A stretch of 64,000 nucleotides of DNA from NCBI RefSeq assembly GCF_027980145.1, contig NZ_JAMZNK010000006.1:1-64000 (forward strand). Reading direction: 5' to 3'. Positions within the stretch are counted from its first letter, which is position 1. Each line of letters starts with the position of its first letter. Shown piece by piece: positions 29,314-39,879 of the stretch. The notes under the pieces are model-generated. The model did no database searches, was not told the DNA's origin, and saw only the letters and a program-made list of their open reading frames with translations. The translations under genes and the position numbers were made by a program. The DNA is from Flavobacterium azizsancarii. Lineage in GTDB: Bacteria; Bacteroidota; Bacteroidia; Flavobacteriales; Flavobacteriaceae.

Positions 29314-30675
29314 TTATTTTATAGATCCAATGATATCATATTTTGTAATAATATGATGATTTCCATTTCCCAGATCAACCAAAACAGCATCGTTTTCTTT
29401 GGTAAATAATTTAGAAACTTCTTCTATAGGCGTTCCTAATTTTACAATTGGAAAAGGTTTTCCCATTACTTCCTTAATTGGTTTTTCGGCTACGTTTTTA
29501 TCAGCAACATAGCTTCTAAACAAATCTGTTTCGTCTACAGAACCCACAAATCCGTTGATGTCTACAACCGGAATTTGCGAAATTTTATATTTACGCATAC
29601 GTTCAATCGCGTGAGAAACCAATTCTTCTGTACGTACAACGATCAGTTCCTTATCGATATGATCTTTGATTACATCTTCTGCCTTTGTTATGTTTTCTTC
29701 TAAGAATCCACGCTCACGCATCCAGTCATCATTGAACATTTTACCTACATAACGGCTTCCTGAATCGTGAAAAAGTACCACAACCACATCTTCCGGCTTG
29801 AAGTGTTCTTTAAGCTGCAAAAGCCCTTTTATACAAGCTCCTGCAGAATTCCCAACAAAAATTGCTTCTTCAAGCGCAATCTTTCTGGTAAAAACCGCTG
29901 CATCTTTATCCGTAACTTTTGTAAAACCATCGATTAAAGAAAAGTCAACATTTTTAGGTAAAATATCTTCTCCAATTCCCTCAGTGATGTAAGAATAAAT
30001 TTCGTTTTCGTCAAAAATTCCAGTTTCGTGATATTTCTTAAAAACGGAACCATAAGTATCAATACCCCAAATTTTGATATTCGGATTTTTCTCTTTTAAA
30101 TATTTTCCAACTCCGGAAATCGTTCCACCCGTTCCTACCCCAACCACAAAATGAGTAATTTTTCCATCAGTTTGTTTCCAGATTTCAGGTCCCGTTTGTT
30201 CGTAATGCGCCAAAGAATTTGACATATTATCGTATTGGTTTACGTACCACGAATTAGGTGTTTCTTCAGCCAGACGCTTTGAAACAGAATAGTATGAACG
30301 TGGATCTGTTGGCTCAACATCTGTAGGACAAACTACAACTTTGGCACCTACAGCACGTAAAATATCCATTTTTTCTTTAGACTGTTTGTCTGAGATTACA
30401 CAAATCAGTTTATATCCTTTTATGATAGCCACAAGTGCTAATCCCATACCTGTATTTCCAGAAGTCCCTTCAATAATAGTTCCTCCGGGTTTTAAACGTC
30501 CATCTGCCTCTGCATCCTCCACCATTTTAACGGCCATTCTGTCTTTTACAGAATTTCCGGGATTAAATGTTTCGACTTTTGCCAATACTAACGCATCAAT
30601 TTCAGCAACAATTTTGTTGAGTTTTACTAATGGTGTATTACCAATTGTTTCTAAAATGTTATTTGAAAAGTCCAT
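29314..30675 (-). CDS. PLP-dependent cysteine/cystathionine synthase with CBS domains
   Basis: A 453-residue fold-type II PLP enzyme fused to two CBS domains, the architecture of cystathionine beta-synthase. PLP lysine Lys44 is in NSVKDRM, the substrate-carboxylate loop is EGTSGNTGMGLA (69-80) and the phosphate-binding GTGGTISG lies at about 180. The CBS pair covers about 335-453 (VSHAIERMRKYKISQIPVVD and PIEEVSKLFTKENDAVLVD), which may bind an adenosyl ligand. It could make cystathionine from serine and homocysteine or cysteine from O-acetylserine; the sequence does not decide. It stands alone. Confidence 0.92.
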   Translation of the reverse strand: MDFSNNILETIGNTPLVKLNKIVAEIDALVLAKVETFNPGNSVKDRMAVKMVEDAEADGRLKPGGTIIEGTSGNTGMGLALVAIIKGYKLICVISDKQSKEKMDILRAVGAKVVVCPTDVEPTDPRSYYSVSKRLAEETPNSWYVNQYDNMSNSLAHYEQTGPEIWKQTDGKITHFVVGVGTGGTISGVGKYLKEKNPNIKIWGIDTYGSVFKKYHETGIFDENEIYSYITEGIGEDILPKNVDFSLIDGFTKVTDKDAAVFTRKIALEEAIFVGNSAGACIKGLLQLKEHFKPEDVVVVLFHDSGSRYVGKMFNDDWMRERGFLEENITKAEDVIKDHIDKELIVVRTEELVSHAIERMRKYKISQIPVVDINGFVGSVDETDLFRSYVADKNVAEKPIKEVMGKPFPIVKLGTPIEEVSKLFTKENDAVLVDLGNGNHHIITKYDIIGSIK

Positions 30676-30723
30676 TTTTATTTTAATTTTAATATTTGAT
30701 TTTAATATAACTTTTGATTTGAT

Positions 30724-32691
30724 TTATTGGAAGAAATTCCAAACTAAACCAAATCGGATAACGAAGTCACGATAAGGATTATTAGGCGCAGAATAATAAT
30801 CGCTTTTAGAAAAAATAGCATTTATATGTTCCGCTTTTAAATAAAATCGAGTCTGACGAATTCTTGCATTTACAAAAAGATCAAATAACGGATAACCACC
30901 AATCTTTTTATTTTCCTGAACAAAAAACTCTCCAATAACCGGATTGTAATCATTTCCGTAATACTTTGTAAAATAATTAAAAACGATTCCGGTTTGCATA
31001 AACAAGGCTTTCTTGAAAAAGTAACCGGTATAATAAAATGTATTTCTTGTAACAAAATCCGGTACATTCAAAATCAGATCTGACTGATCTACTTTCTGAT
31101 ATAAAAGTGTATTATCTAATGCAAAGGGGCCAAATTTAAATTCACGACTTGCTTTTATTTCCAGATAATTGATTGCATTCCCGTATTGAGCAGGATTTAT
31201 AATTTGTGTATTCACTTTTATCTGTTCTGGTGTAGAAACATCAGCGAAATACAAGTGATCATTTAGAACCGTGTACTGAACTTCAGCATTCAACCAAGGC
31301 GTAAGAACACTGGCACTAAGCGAGTTTATTTTTTCGTTTTTAAAATCCTTAGACCAATTATATTCTACATAACTACTTTGGTATAAATTATAGTTATTAT
31401 TTGGTAATTTATTAATGTTGCGGTATCTAAAATCAAACTGGATTTTATCACTAAAGTCATATTTCAATTTAGCATCTAAATTAGAAAGCGACTGATTCGT
31501 AATTGATCTGGAATAGAAAAAACGCCCGTTCCATTTGTTTTTTTGATATTCATATTGTCCCCCGAAATTATTAATCTGAAGGTATAGATTATTTGGAATA
31601 ACATTGTTTAAGCTATCTACTAATACTCTTCCGTATTCATAATTCGATCTGTAATCATCTACAAAGAAATTAAATTTGCCTAAAAGAGAATTTTCATAAG
31701 CAAGTCCAACTCTGTTATACAGTCTTTCATATTTTGTATGATCATTTATGCCGCTGGTAACATAAGATTCTCCAAATCTTTGTACCGGTGTAGTACCAAC
31801 AGTAGATAAAATAGTCTTCTGATTGTATTCAAAAAATTTAGTTTCGTAATTGAATTGATGTGTTACATATAAATTATTGCTTCCGTCTGTTGGATTTATT
31901 CTAAACGCATGATCGAAAAACAAACGTCTTCCTTTTAGAAAGGACTTTGCATCTGTAAGATATACTTGTAATCTCTGGCGGTTTTTATAATCTTTATTAT
32001 CACTCTCAAAATCCGAAGTCGATGTAATACCACCATTTTCTCCATTTGAAATATCCTGATAAGTATAATGCCCTTTTATTTCATACCTCTTATCAGTTGT
32101 TGCATAACTTGTTGTAAACCTAAAATTTCCCGCACTCACTAATTGATTTATATAATCTCCCTCTGAACGTAAACCTCTGTAAGCAATAGAAAAATTGAGG
32201 TTTTTTGAGGTATTTAATGTAATAAATGAATCTACGTTTTGACCTTTATTTATGGTTGTATTAAAAAACAGCTCTGTTAACGGTGTCGCTACTGAATAAT
32301 AGTTGATTTGATCTGCCTGTAAATAATTAAAATGTTTACCGCTAAAGCCTATTTCCGGATAAGGAGAAAAATTGGTCAGGCTGTATTGCAAAGTATTAAA
32401 AGTTTGTCCGATATTAGAAAAAGCCAAAAGTCCGAAATCATCCTTTCGAAGGTGGTTTTGCTTATAGGCACTTTTCAGCGTTAACGACGTATCTACATAA
32501 GTAGTATCATGTTCCAGCGTAATAATCTGATATTGATCTATTGTCGCTATTTTTGCTTTCTTCTTTTTTACAGTATCGGTTATGCTTGAATATTTTGTAT
32601 TCATATCTAAACCTTTTTGAGAAGTAGTTTTTTCCTGAGAAAACAATAAAGTTGGTACAACTAATAGATATAGAAAAAAGAATATTCTCAT
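30724..32691 (-). CDS. Putative outer-membrane porin (Porin_10-like)
   Basis: A 655-residue secreted beta-barrel protein. It has an N-terminal signal peptide (cleavage near FSQEK, about residue 20), a periplasmic lead (about 22-90), then alternating aromatic/hydrophobic strands to a C-terminus ending RFGLVWNFFQ, with the final aromatic residue typical of outer-membrane barrels. The overall pattern fits the Bacteroidota putative-porin family. Substrate unknown. It is 48 bases beyond the CBS-domain gene start and shares its strand; it may be co-transcribed. Confidence 0.8.
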   Translation of the reverse strand: MRIFFFLYLLVVPTLLFSQEKTTSQKGLDMNTKYSSITDTVKKKKAKIATIDQYQIITLEHDTTYVDTSLTLKSAYKQNHLRKDDFGLLAFSNIGQTFNTLQYSLTNFSPYPEIGFSGKHFNYLQADQINYYSVATPLTELFFNTTINKGQNVDSFITLNTSKNLNFSIAYRGLRSEGDYINQLVSAGNFRFTTSYATTDKRYEIKGHYTYQDISNGENGGITSTSDFESDNKDYKNRQRLQVYLTDAKSFLKGRRLFFDHAFRINPTDGSNNLYVTHQFNYETKFFEYNQKTILSTVGTTPVQRFGESYVTSGINDHTKYERLYNRVGLAYENSLLGKFNFFVDDYRSNYEYGRVLVDSLNNVIPNNLYLQINNFGGQYEYQKNKWNGRFFYSRSITNQSLSNLDAKLKYDFSDKIQFDFRYRNINKLPNNNYNLYQSSYVEYNWSKDFKNEKINSLSASVLTPWLNAEVQYTVLNDHLYFADVSTPEQIKVNTQIINPAQYGNAINYLEIKASREFKFGPFALDNTLLYQKVDQSDLILNVPDFVTRNTFYYTGYFFKKALFMQTGIVFNYFTKYYGNDYNPVIGEFFVQENKKIGGYPLFDLFVNARIRQTRFYLKAEHINAIFSKSDYYSAPNNPYRDFVIRFGLVWNFFQ

Positions 32692-32808
32692 TTGATCGCT
32701 TTATATGGAATTATTTTGGCAAAATTTGTCTGGCAAAGGTAAAAGATAAAAACGTATAAAAAAACAAATCATTGTTATTGAGGTATTTTTTCAGACGTAT
32801 CAATAGAA

Positions 32809-32858
32809 GCAAAAACCCCCAATCAGAAAAGTGATTGAGGGTTTTCAAAAAAAAATCA
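32809..32858 (-). terminator. Terminator after susD
   Basis: Arms AAAACCCCCAATCA (32812-32825) / TGATTGAGGGTTTT (32832-32845) with one mismatch; minus-strand sequence beyond is U-rich. Ends the SusC-SusD transcript. Confidence 0.8.
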
Positions 32859-32873
32859 AAATATTTATTTTTT

Positions 32874-34481
32874 CTAGTTCCAGCCTGGATTTTGTCCTAA
32901 ACCTGGATTAGTATTTATTTCTAATTGTGGTATAGGCCATAAGAACCTGAAGTCATCACCTGGAATAGCAACAATAGCTTTAGTAACAACGAAACCATTA
33001 TTTAATACAAATGCAGCAGCAGCAGGAGCTCCACTAGCATATTTTGCAGGTATTCCATCAATAGCAACTGAAGCTATTGGATCTCCTTGTAATCTATGGA
33101 TATCAGTCCATCTGCGTCCTTCTTGTACAAACTCAATTCTTCTTTCTTTAAGAATACCAGCAACAAGTGCATCACTTGTAGCAAAAGAAGCAGCAGTATA
33201 AGCCTGACCAATTGGATTAGTCGACGTTGCTACCGGATTAGCCAAAGATCTATTTCTTACTGAATTTAGTAAAGTCAAAGCAGGACCGGTATTACCTAAA
33301 CGTGCCTGAGCCTCAGCCACATTCAATACTACTTCAGCATATCTGATAACCGGAGAAGCATCTGTCTGGTTAGTAATATCTGTGTACTTATTAGTATACT
33401 TAATACCTGATGCTGTAAAAATAAACTTTCCATCTTCTCTTCGTTTATCATCAGGTAACCATGAATTCGTATCTCTCCAAAGAATTGGACTAATACAAAC
33501 TAAAGCCCTGTTTCTCAATACACTAGGCAATGAACCATTTACACCAGGATTAGCCGTAGCAGAATGTTGAATAGAAAAAATAGACTCAGAGTTACTTGTT
33601 GCAGGGGTAGCTGTATTCTGAAACGGAGTATAAGGATCAGCTGTTAATGCAAAAGCAGTTTTTAACTTGTCTCCTTCAAGAATTACATTTGCCCAATCTC
33701 TCTTTTGAAGATAAAGTCTTGTTTTGAAAGCAATTGCAGCCCATTTAGAAGCTCTTCCAACAAGTCTTGATGCAAATGCAGTTGAACTACCTGTAGTAAT
33801 TAAAGTTTCAGCGTCATTTAAATCAATTAAAATTTTTGCATAGACTTCAGCAACAGTATTTCTTGGTTTTCCCAATTCTGATGCAATATCCTCACTTGTA
33901 TTAACCCCAACTTCTCTATATGGAATACCAGGATGAGTAGCACCAGGAGTATAAAAATATGGTTTTGCAAAATAAGTAAGTAATTCTAAATGTGTAATCG
34001 CTCGCAAAAATTTAGCTTGCCCAATATAATCATTACCAACAGCCTGAGTAATAATACCTTTAGCAACTGCATCTTTTGTTCCCTCGATCATAATGTTACA
34101 TCTGTTAATCAATCTGTAACCATCAACCCAGTAGTAAACATTATTAGCCGTTGTTGGGTCATAAGTCGATTTGTATGTTAATTCGTAAAAAGTAGCCATA
34201 TTAACAACATCTTCACCTCTTGTTTCGCCTTGTTCAACAAACGCAGCTCCCCAAACATAACCTCTACCACCATTTGGACTGGTTGGCGCAGCATTATATT
34301 GCCCAATTGCAGCAGCATTGTAAACACCATTCATATAGGTGTTGATCAACGTAGGACTTTTGAAAGCGTCAGGACTCAGGATATTATTTATTGGTTTTAA
34401 ATCCAATATTTTTTCTTCTGTACATGAGCTCATCCCGAGTACAACTACAGAAAGTAGAATTGTTTTTATTATATTTTTCAT
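32874..34481 (-). CDS. SusD/RagB-family nutrient-binding lipoprotein
   Basis: A 535-residue surface lipoprotein that caps the adjacent SusC channel and binds its ligand. Lipobox MSSC with Cys20, followed by LDLKPINNILSPDAF. The N-terminal SusD-like helical TPR region contains GQAKFLRAITHLELLTYFAKPYF, and the C-terminal domain has VLNVAEAQARLGN and ILKERRIEFVQEGRRWTDIHRL, both hallmark segments. Only 9 bases separate it from the end of susC. No glycosidase, peptidase or regulator is adjacent, so the ligand (glycan or peptide) cannot be predicted. Confidence 0.95.
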   Translation of the reverse strand: MKNIIKTILLSVVVLGMSSCTEEKILDLKPINNILSPDAFKSPTLINTYMNGVYNAAAIGQYNAAPTSPNGGRGYVWGAAFVEQGETRGEDVVNMATFYELTYKSTYDPTTANNVYYWVDGYRLINRCNIMIEGTKDAVAKGIITQAVGNDYIGQAKFLRAITHLELLTYFAKPYFYTPGATHPGIPYREVGVNTSEDIASELGKPRNTVAEVYAKILIDLNDAETLITTGSSTAFASRLVGRASKWAAIAFKTRLYLQKRDWANVILEGDKLKTAFALTADPYTPFQNTATPATSNSESIFSIQHSATANPGVNGSLPSVLRNRALVCISPILWRDTNSWLPDDKRREDGKFIFTASGIKYTNKYTDITNQTDASPVIRYAEVVLNVAEAQARLGNTGPALTLLNSVRNRSLANPVATSTNPIGQAYTAASFATSDALVAGILKERRIEFVQEGRRWTDIHRLQGDPIASVAIDGIPAKYASGAPAAAAFVLNNGFVVTKAIVAIPGDDFRFLWPIPQLEINTNPGLGQNPGWN

Positions 34482-34490
34482 ATGTTTTTT

Positions 34491-37400
34491 TTATAAACTT
34501 ACATTTAATCCAACTGATATCACTTTAGCACGTGGGGTACCATTCACATCTACTCCATTTGTTTCCATTTCCGGATTAAGCCCTTTATACTTTGTAATTA
34601 ACCAGATATTTTGCGCCTGAACAAATAATCTAAAGTTATCTACTCCTATTTTGTCCAATACTAACTTAGGTAATGTATATCCTAAACTGATGTTATCAAG
34701 TGAGATGAAATCACCTTTTTCAACAAAACGAGTACTTGCACTTCCTGAAAGATTCGTAAATGTATTAGAACTAGCAATTAATCTTGGCGTCCATCCGTCT
34801 CCAGGATTATCAACACTTTGCCATCTGCCTAATATCTCAGTACCATTATTGTTAAAATTTTGATTCATTAATTCTCTTCTGGTTGCGTTGAAAACTTTAT
34901 TTCCTCCACTAAATCTGAACATAAAACCAAAATCAAGATTTTTATACTTCATAGTAGATGTAAATGAACCATAGTATGTTGGTAAAGTATTTCCTAAAAT
35001 AGTTTTATCAGCTGATCCTAAAGAAGCAGGTTTTGCTACATCAGCAGGATTAGTAGGATCATAAACAGAATATGTTGTTTTAATAGCATCACCTTGCACT
35101 AAACTACCATCGGCTTTATAATAAACCGGGTTACCATTTGCGCTGTTAACACCCCAATATCTGAATCCGTATAGAGAGTTTACTGATTCACCTTGTCTAA
35201 TAATAATATTTGGTGCAATATTAGTTATATCAGTTTGTGTACCTGTAGATGACGAACCTCCTACAATATCTTGTCCCTGAAATAAACTTGTAACTACGTT
35301 TTTAGTAAGCGTTAGGTTAGAAGAAACATCCCATTTGAAATTTGCATTATTAATAGCTTTAAAAGTAACTGCAAATTCATATCCCTGATTGTACATTTTA
35401 CCAACGTTTTGGTTGATTGTATTGTTTGGAATACCAATAGATGGAGGTGTTGGTGCAGCCAAAACTAAATTATCGATATCATTTTTATAATAATCAAATC
35501 CTACAGTCAAACGATTGTTGAATAATCCTAGATCTACACCAAAGTCCACTTTACTAGAAGTCTCCCATTGTAATAAAGGATTTCCGAATTGATAGTAACC
35601 AATACCATTTGAACCTGCGTATGGCGAACCAATTGTAAGATCTTTTGAAGGGTAAGACGCTTGATTTAAGATATCAACGTTACCTACCTGAGAATAAGAA
35701 CCTCTGAATTTTAAATCAGAAACTGTACTACTAATTCCTTCCATGAAGTTTTCTTTAGAAACTGTCCAACCAGCAGAAACCCCAGGAAAATTATGATATC
35801 TTACATCTGATTCAAACTGAGAAATTCCGTCACGTCTTAGAGATCCCTGAACAAAATATTTCTCTTTGTAGTTGTATGTAACACGACCTAAGTATGATAT
35901 AATTCCTTTTTCAGAAATACCACCACCAGTATCCTTAGTGTTGTAACTATTTGTTACTAAGTTCTTATCGAAGAAATCACTTATAATATCACTTCCCTGG
36001 CCCCATAATGCTTTATCTTTTGATTTTTGGTACTCAGCAACCCCTGTTACACCAAGGTTATGATCTTCAGCAAAAGTATGCTTGTAGTTCAAAATATTTT
36101 GCCAGTTCCATCTCAAAAGATTTCTATTTTCCTGATACAAGATTCCGTTTGCTGAACGTCCGTCTCCATGAATAGGATTCCAATATTGAAAACCATCTGT
36201 TGACGCATTATCTGCACTTACTTGTAATTTATAACTTAAGTCAGAAGTAATTTTTGCATTTGCAAATACACTTGCAATAATTCTCGTTGTTGTTGATTGA
36301 TATTTATTATGGTCAAGAACATACATAATATTTGTAATATTATCTCCTACAGCAGCTAAGTTATCCCATTGCCCAACAGTCGCATTATTTGGCGAAAGAT
36401 TATAACCCGTTGGATCAAGAGCATCATAAATTGGCGTATTTGGCAATTGTCTGATCGCATTAAAAATATTACCTGACAAACCACTCGGGCTACTATTCAC
36501 CCCATTGTACTCTGTTCTGTTCACATTTAAATTGGTACCAAAACTTAACCATCTGTTGATATCCTGATCAATATTCGCTCTAATCGAATATTTCTTCATG
36601 TTATTTGATAAATTTATTCCGTCAAAATCTGAAAGGCCTAAAGATAAAAAGTACTTCGTTTTTTCAGAACCTCCGCTAAAATTAAGATTATGTGTAGTTT
36701 GAGGAGCGTTTCTTAAAACGGCTCTTTGCCAGTCTGTATTATACGTATTTCCTACAGCCCAAAGAGGTTGTGATGCATTTGTTCTTTTCTCATTAGAAAT
36801 AACCAAGAAATCAGGAGTTTGCAATACATCGTATAATTTAGCAGCACTAGCAACACCAAAAACGCTTGAATAACTCACTTTTAGAGCTCCTCTTTTTCCG
36901 CTTTTAGTAGTAATCAAAATTACACCATTAGCAGCTCTCGAACCGTAAATAGCTGTTGCAGCACCATCCTTTAAGATATCGAAAGATTCAATATCATCAG
37001 GATTAATATCAGCTAAACCATTTGTGGGAGACACACCTCCGATATCCCCGGAATAAATAGGAATACCATCTACGATAATCAATGGCTCTGTACTTCCTGA
37101 AATAGATCCAACACCTCTAATTCTAATTTTTGGAGCAGCACCAATAAGACCAGTATTCGTTAAAACCTGAACTCCTGTTGCTCTACCTGCTAATACTCCC
37201 TCGAAACTTGGAGTAACTAAATTAGCAATATCACTTCCGGCAATTTTAGAAATAGAACCCGTAACTTCTTTTCTTTTTTGTACACCGTAACCAACAACAA
37301 CAACCTCATTCATCAATTGAGCCTCTGACTCTAATTGAACATTTACACTGTTTGATGTTCCAACAGTAGCTTCTCTATTATTCATACCTACGTATGAAAA

Positions 37401-37613
37401 TATTAAAACATCTCCAGTTTTTGCTTTCACGGAATAACTTCCGTCGAAATCTGTCTGGGTACTTACTTTAGTTCCTCTTACAAGAACATTTACTCCTGGA
37501 ATGACGCCTGTTTTATCAGAGACCTTTCCGGTAACAGTTCTCTCCTGAGCGAAAGAAAACTGCATAGACAACGCTACTAATAGCGTACAAATCCATTGTA
37601 ATTTTAATTTCAT
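34491..37613 (-). CDS. SusC/RagA-family TonB-dependent outer-membrane transporter
   Basis: A 1040-residue TonB-linked channel. After the signal peptide (about 1-22) comes a CarboxypepD-reg-like domain (RTVTGKVSDKTGVIPGVNVLVRGT), the TonB-box-like stretch MNEVVVVGYG (about 102-111), a plug domain with DPDIESFDILKDGAATAIYGSRAANGVI landmarks (ESFDILKDGAA, IYGSRAANG) and a 22-strand-type barrel ending PRAKVISVGLNVSL. It imports a ligand captured by the SusD partner using energy from TonB-ExbBD. No N-terminal FecR-interacting STN extension is seen, so sigma/anti-sigma regulation is unlikely. Confidence 0.95.
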   Translation of the reverse strand: MKLKLQWICTLLVALSMQFSFAQERTVTGKVSDKTGVIPGVNVLVRGTKVSTQTDFDGSYSVKAKTGDVLIFSYVGMNNREATVGTSNSVNVQLESEAQLMNEVVVVGYGVQKRKEVTGSISKIAGSDIANLVTPSFEGVLAGRATGVQVLTNTGLIGAAPKIRIRGVGSISGSTEPLIIVDGIPIYSGDIGGVSPTNGLADINPDDIESFDILKDGAATAIYGSRAANGVILITTKSGKRGALKVSYSSVFGVASAAKLYDVLQTPDFLVISNEKRTNASQPLWAVGNTYNTDWQRAVLRNAPQTTHNLNFSGGSEKTKYFLSLGLSDFDGINLSNNMKKYSIRANIDQDINRWLSFGTNLNVNRTEYNGVNSSPSGLSGNIFNAIRQLPNTPIYDALDPTGYNLSPNNATVGQWDNLAAVGDNITNIMYVLDHNKYQSTTTRIIASVFANAKITSDLSYKLQVSADNASTDGFQYWNPIHGDGRSANGILYQENRNLLRWNWQNILNYKHTFAEDHNLGVTGVAEYQKSKDKALWGQGSDIISDFFDKNLVTNSYNTKDTGGGISEKGIISYLGRVTYNYKEKYFVQGSLRRDGISQFESDVRYHNFPGVSAGWTVSKENFMEGISSTVSDLKFRGSYSQVGNVDILNQASYPSKDLTIGSPYAGSNGIGYYQFGNPLLQWETSSKVDFGVDLGLFNNRLTVGFDYYKNDIDNLVLAAPTPPSIGIPNNTINQNVGKMYNQGYEFAVTFKAINNANFKWDVSSNLTLTKNVVTSLFQGQDIVGGSSSTGTQTDITNIAPNIIIRQGESVNSLYGFRYWGVNSANGNPVYYKADGSLVQGDAIKTTYSVYDPTNPADVAKPASLGSADKTILGNTLPTYYGSFTSTMKYKNLDFGFMFRFSGGNKVFNATRRELMNQNFNNNGTEILGRWQSVDNPGDGWTPRLIASSNTFTNLSGSASTRFVEKGDFISLDNISLGYTLPKLVLDKIGVDNFRLFVQAQNIWLITKYKGLNPEMETNGVDVNGTPRAKVISVGLNVSL

Positions 37614-37987
37614 TTTAGTTTATTTTGAATTAGTATGCGGCAAACATCTTAATTATTTCTTAAAATACCAAAACATTTTAACTTATTTTTAATCTATTTT
37701 TTTAAACATCCATCAATTTATACCTTAAAAAGCATTAATTTTAATCGTTTTAATAAAATTATTCCTCGCTTTTTTGCATAAATTTCAAACTTACGTAAAT
37801 CTGACACTTAACTTTTTTTTAACAATTAATCAAGGCAAATTAGTAAACCTCATAAAAAACAATACCTACTTTTACGAACATCATCAAAATAAATAGCTTA
37901 TTTAATTTTTTGATAAATCCTAGATTATTATTAAAGAATTAAAAAAAAATATTTTATAATATTTGCATCTCAAAAAGAAAAAATAAA
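37614..37987. other. Divergent intergenic region susC / rnhB
   Basis: A 374-base AT-rich region that must hold promoters for both flanking genes. Toward susC, TAAGTTTG (37786-37793, minus strand) fits the -7 consensus but lacks a -33 element at normal spacing. No good element faces rnhB. No open frame or repeat seen. Confidence 0.4.
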
Positions 37988-38650
37988 ATGCTTGCAAAAA
38001 ATTTCTCAGGTTTTATTTTAGAAACAGGAACAGATGAAGCCGGTAGAGGTTGTTTGGCAGGTCCTGTAACAGCGGCAGCTGTAATTCTACCTGCTGATTT
38101 TGAAAATTTAATTTTAAATGACAGTAAACTATTGTCTGAGAAAATAAGAGTATCCTTAAAACCAATTATCGAACAACATGCTGTTTGTTTTTCTGTGACA
38201 CATTTACATCCTGACGAAATAGATGAGATCAATATATTAAATGCATCAATGAAGGGAATGCAGGAATGCATCCTGAAATTAAATCAGATTCCTGAATTTA
38301 TTATTGTGGATGGTAATCGTTTACTGAATGCAAAACTGGGTTTAAAAAATACTTTTGGTAAACAATTTTCGAAAAAAGAAATCGAATTATTAAAATCCAT
38401 ACCCAATGAAAGTATTATAAAAGGAGACTCTAAATATATAAGTATAGCTGCGGCTTCTGTGTTAGCAAAAACATATCGCGATGAGTACATGGATCAAATT
38501 CACGAAGAATTTCCAATGTACAACTGGAAACAAAACAAGGGATATCCAACAAAAGAACATCGTGAAGCTATTAGAAAATATGGCCCAACAAAATACCACC
38601 GAATGAGTTTCAGGCTTTTGCCGGAACAACTGGAATTAATTTTTGAATGA
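37988..38650 (+). CDS. rnhB: Ribonuclease HII
   Basis: A 220-residue endonuclease that nicks RNA in RNA-DNA hybrids and removes misincorporated ribonucleotides. Active-site [12 protein letters not shown] (Asp16, Glu17), the middle Asp in [10 protein letters not shown] (about 106) and the C-terminal [12 protein letters not shown] with its conserved Asp are present, as is [13 protein letters not shown]. Full length. Stands alone on the plus strand. Confidence 0.96.
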   Translation: MLAKNFSGFILETGTDEAGRGCLAGPVTAAAVILPADFENLILNDSKLLSEKIRVSLKPIIEQHAVCFSVTHLHPDEIDEINILNASMKGMQECILKLNQIPEFIIVDGNRLLNAKLGLKNTFGKQFSKKEIELLKSIPNESIIKGDSKYISIAAASVLAKTYRDEYMDQIHEEFPMYNWKQNKGYPTKEHREAIRKYGPTKYHRMSFRLLPEQLELIFE

Positions 38651-38703
38651 TTAAAAGACTTATATAATTGCAAGTTTTTAATCATTCAAAAAAATAACTT
38701 TCC

Positions 38704-39555
38704 TTATTTTTTGCTTTTTAAAAACTCTGCAAATTGCTTTGTATCAAAATAAAATGGTCTAATGGCAATAATTTTCCCGTTTTTTAAATCGATATGTTCT
38801 GAAATTGGCATTGAAAGTGTTTTACCTGATTTTTTTGCTTTCGCCTTTATTGTAAAATAAATAATAACTTCATTTTTAGTCGCGTCACTAAAATAAACAG
38901 GCTCTTTTTCTATTTGTAAATCAAAAAATTCAGTTGATTTTGTATACATCTTAATCCATTCGTTAAAACCAACATACGTTCCTCCGTAAGGCAATCCTTC
39001 GGCTTGGCTATATATTGCTCCTTCTTCGATTAAAGGTGCCATTGTGGTAAAATCTCTGGTTTTAAAAAAGCTTTCATAATATTGTGCTACAACTTTAAAA
39101 TTATCGGTTTCAATATTTTTCAAAACTTCTGATTCTTGCAAAGTAGCTTCTGAATCCCAAAAACCAATAATTTTACTTACCTGTCCTTTTCCATTGAGTC
39201 TGGCAAAATCACGTCCTGCCATTATAAGTTTATTTTTTGAATCTAAAATTTTCCAGTCCCAACTTACATAATTGTCTTTTACTACTTTTGAGCCCGAAGT
39301 TAATATAGCATCCGGGAACTTTTTATAAAACTCATTGATAACATTATTAAGGGCAACTGTTCCCTTTATAGACGCAGAAGGATCTTCGAAAGTACTTTCC
39401 TCTAGCCAGATTGTTTTTATTATTTTTAATCTTGTCTCGCTATTGCGTTCTGACCAGACTTTTTCATAAACTGAAATTGGATATAATTTATCTTTTTTTT
39501 GAGCAAAAAGACCATTAAGCATAAAAAGGAAGCAAATAAAGTAGATTTTTCTCAT
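38704..39555 (-). CDS. Secreted SnoaL/NTF2-like protein
   Basis: A 283-residue exported protein with a signal peptide (about 1-18, cleavage after LFA). It seems to hold two NTF2-like cone domains: about 25-150, with IWLEESTFEDPSASIKGTVALNNVINEF, and about 155-275, with VVAQYYESFFKTRDFTTMAPLIEEGAIY and ISEHIDLKNGKIIAIRPFYF. SnoaL-type domains are found in enzymes and in binding proteins, so no reaction can be assigned. Monocistronic, converging with rnhB. Confidence 0.7.
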   Translation of the reverse strand: MRKIYFICFLFMLNGLFAQKKDKLYPISVYEKVWSERNSETRLKIIKTIWLEESTFEDPSASIKGTVALNNVINEFYKKFPDAILTSGSKVVKDNYVSWDWKILDSKNKLIMAGRDFARLNGKGQVSKIIGFWDSEATLQESEVLKNIETDNFKVVAQYYESFFKTRDFTTMAPLIEEGAIYSQAEGLPYGGTYVGFNEWIKMYTKSTEFFDLQIEKEPVYFSDATKNEVIIYFTIKAKAKKSGKTLSMPISEHIDLKNGKIIAIRPFYFDTKQFAEFLKSKK

Positions 39556-39879
39556 ATGTTATTTAATTAGATTTGGTTTAAAACTTTTATTAGAAGGGTC
39601 AAACCAAATTTAGCATAAAAAACCATACAATTACTACCCTTTTGTACAATTTACTATTCTAAAAAAGAAAACTATTAAGGAAAACTTATTGACCTATTTA
39701 TCTTATTTCCCCACTTTAAAATATCATCTAAAAAAAGCATTCGGCCTTATCGAAATAAAAATGATATTGGTTTTTAATCCTGAGTAGCAAAACAAACGTA
39801 AATACTAAAGGAGCTACAATTATTATAAAATTGCAGCTCCTTCAGCATTTTTCCTATTATTTATATATAATAAGCCAAT
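39556..39879. other. 324-base intergenic region
   Basis: AT-rich spacer between lipB and the SnoaL-like gene, both on the minus strand. Besides the hairpin at 39808-39842 I see no gene, repeat family or clear promoter. Confidence 0.5.
39808..39842 (-). terminator. Hairpin after lipB
   Basis: Arms AAGGAGCTACAATT (39808-39821) / AATTGCAGCTCCTT (39829-39842) with one mismatch. The minus-strand tail is only weakly U-rich, so termination may need help. Confidence 0.55.

Noticed and set aside
37786..37793. TAAGTTTG as a firm susC promoter
   Set aside because: It fits the -7 consensus but is about 170 bases from the gene and lacks a -33 element at normal spacing.
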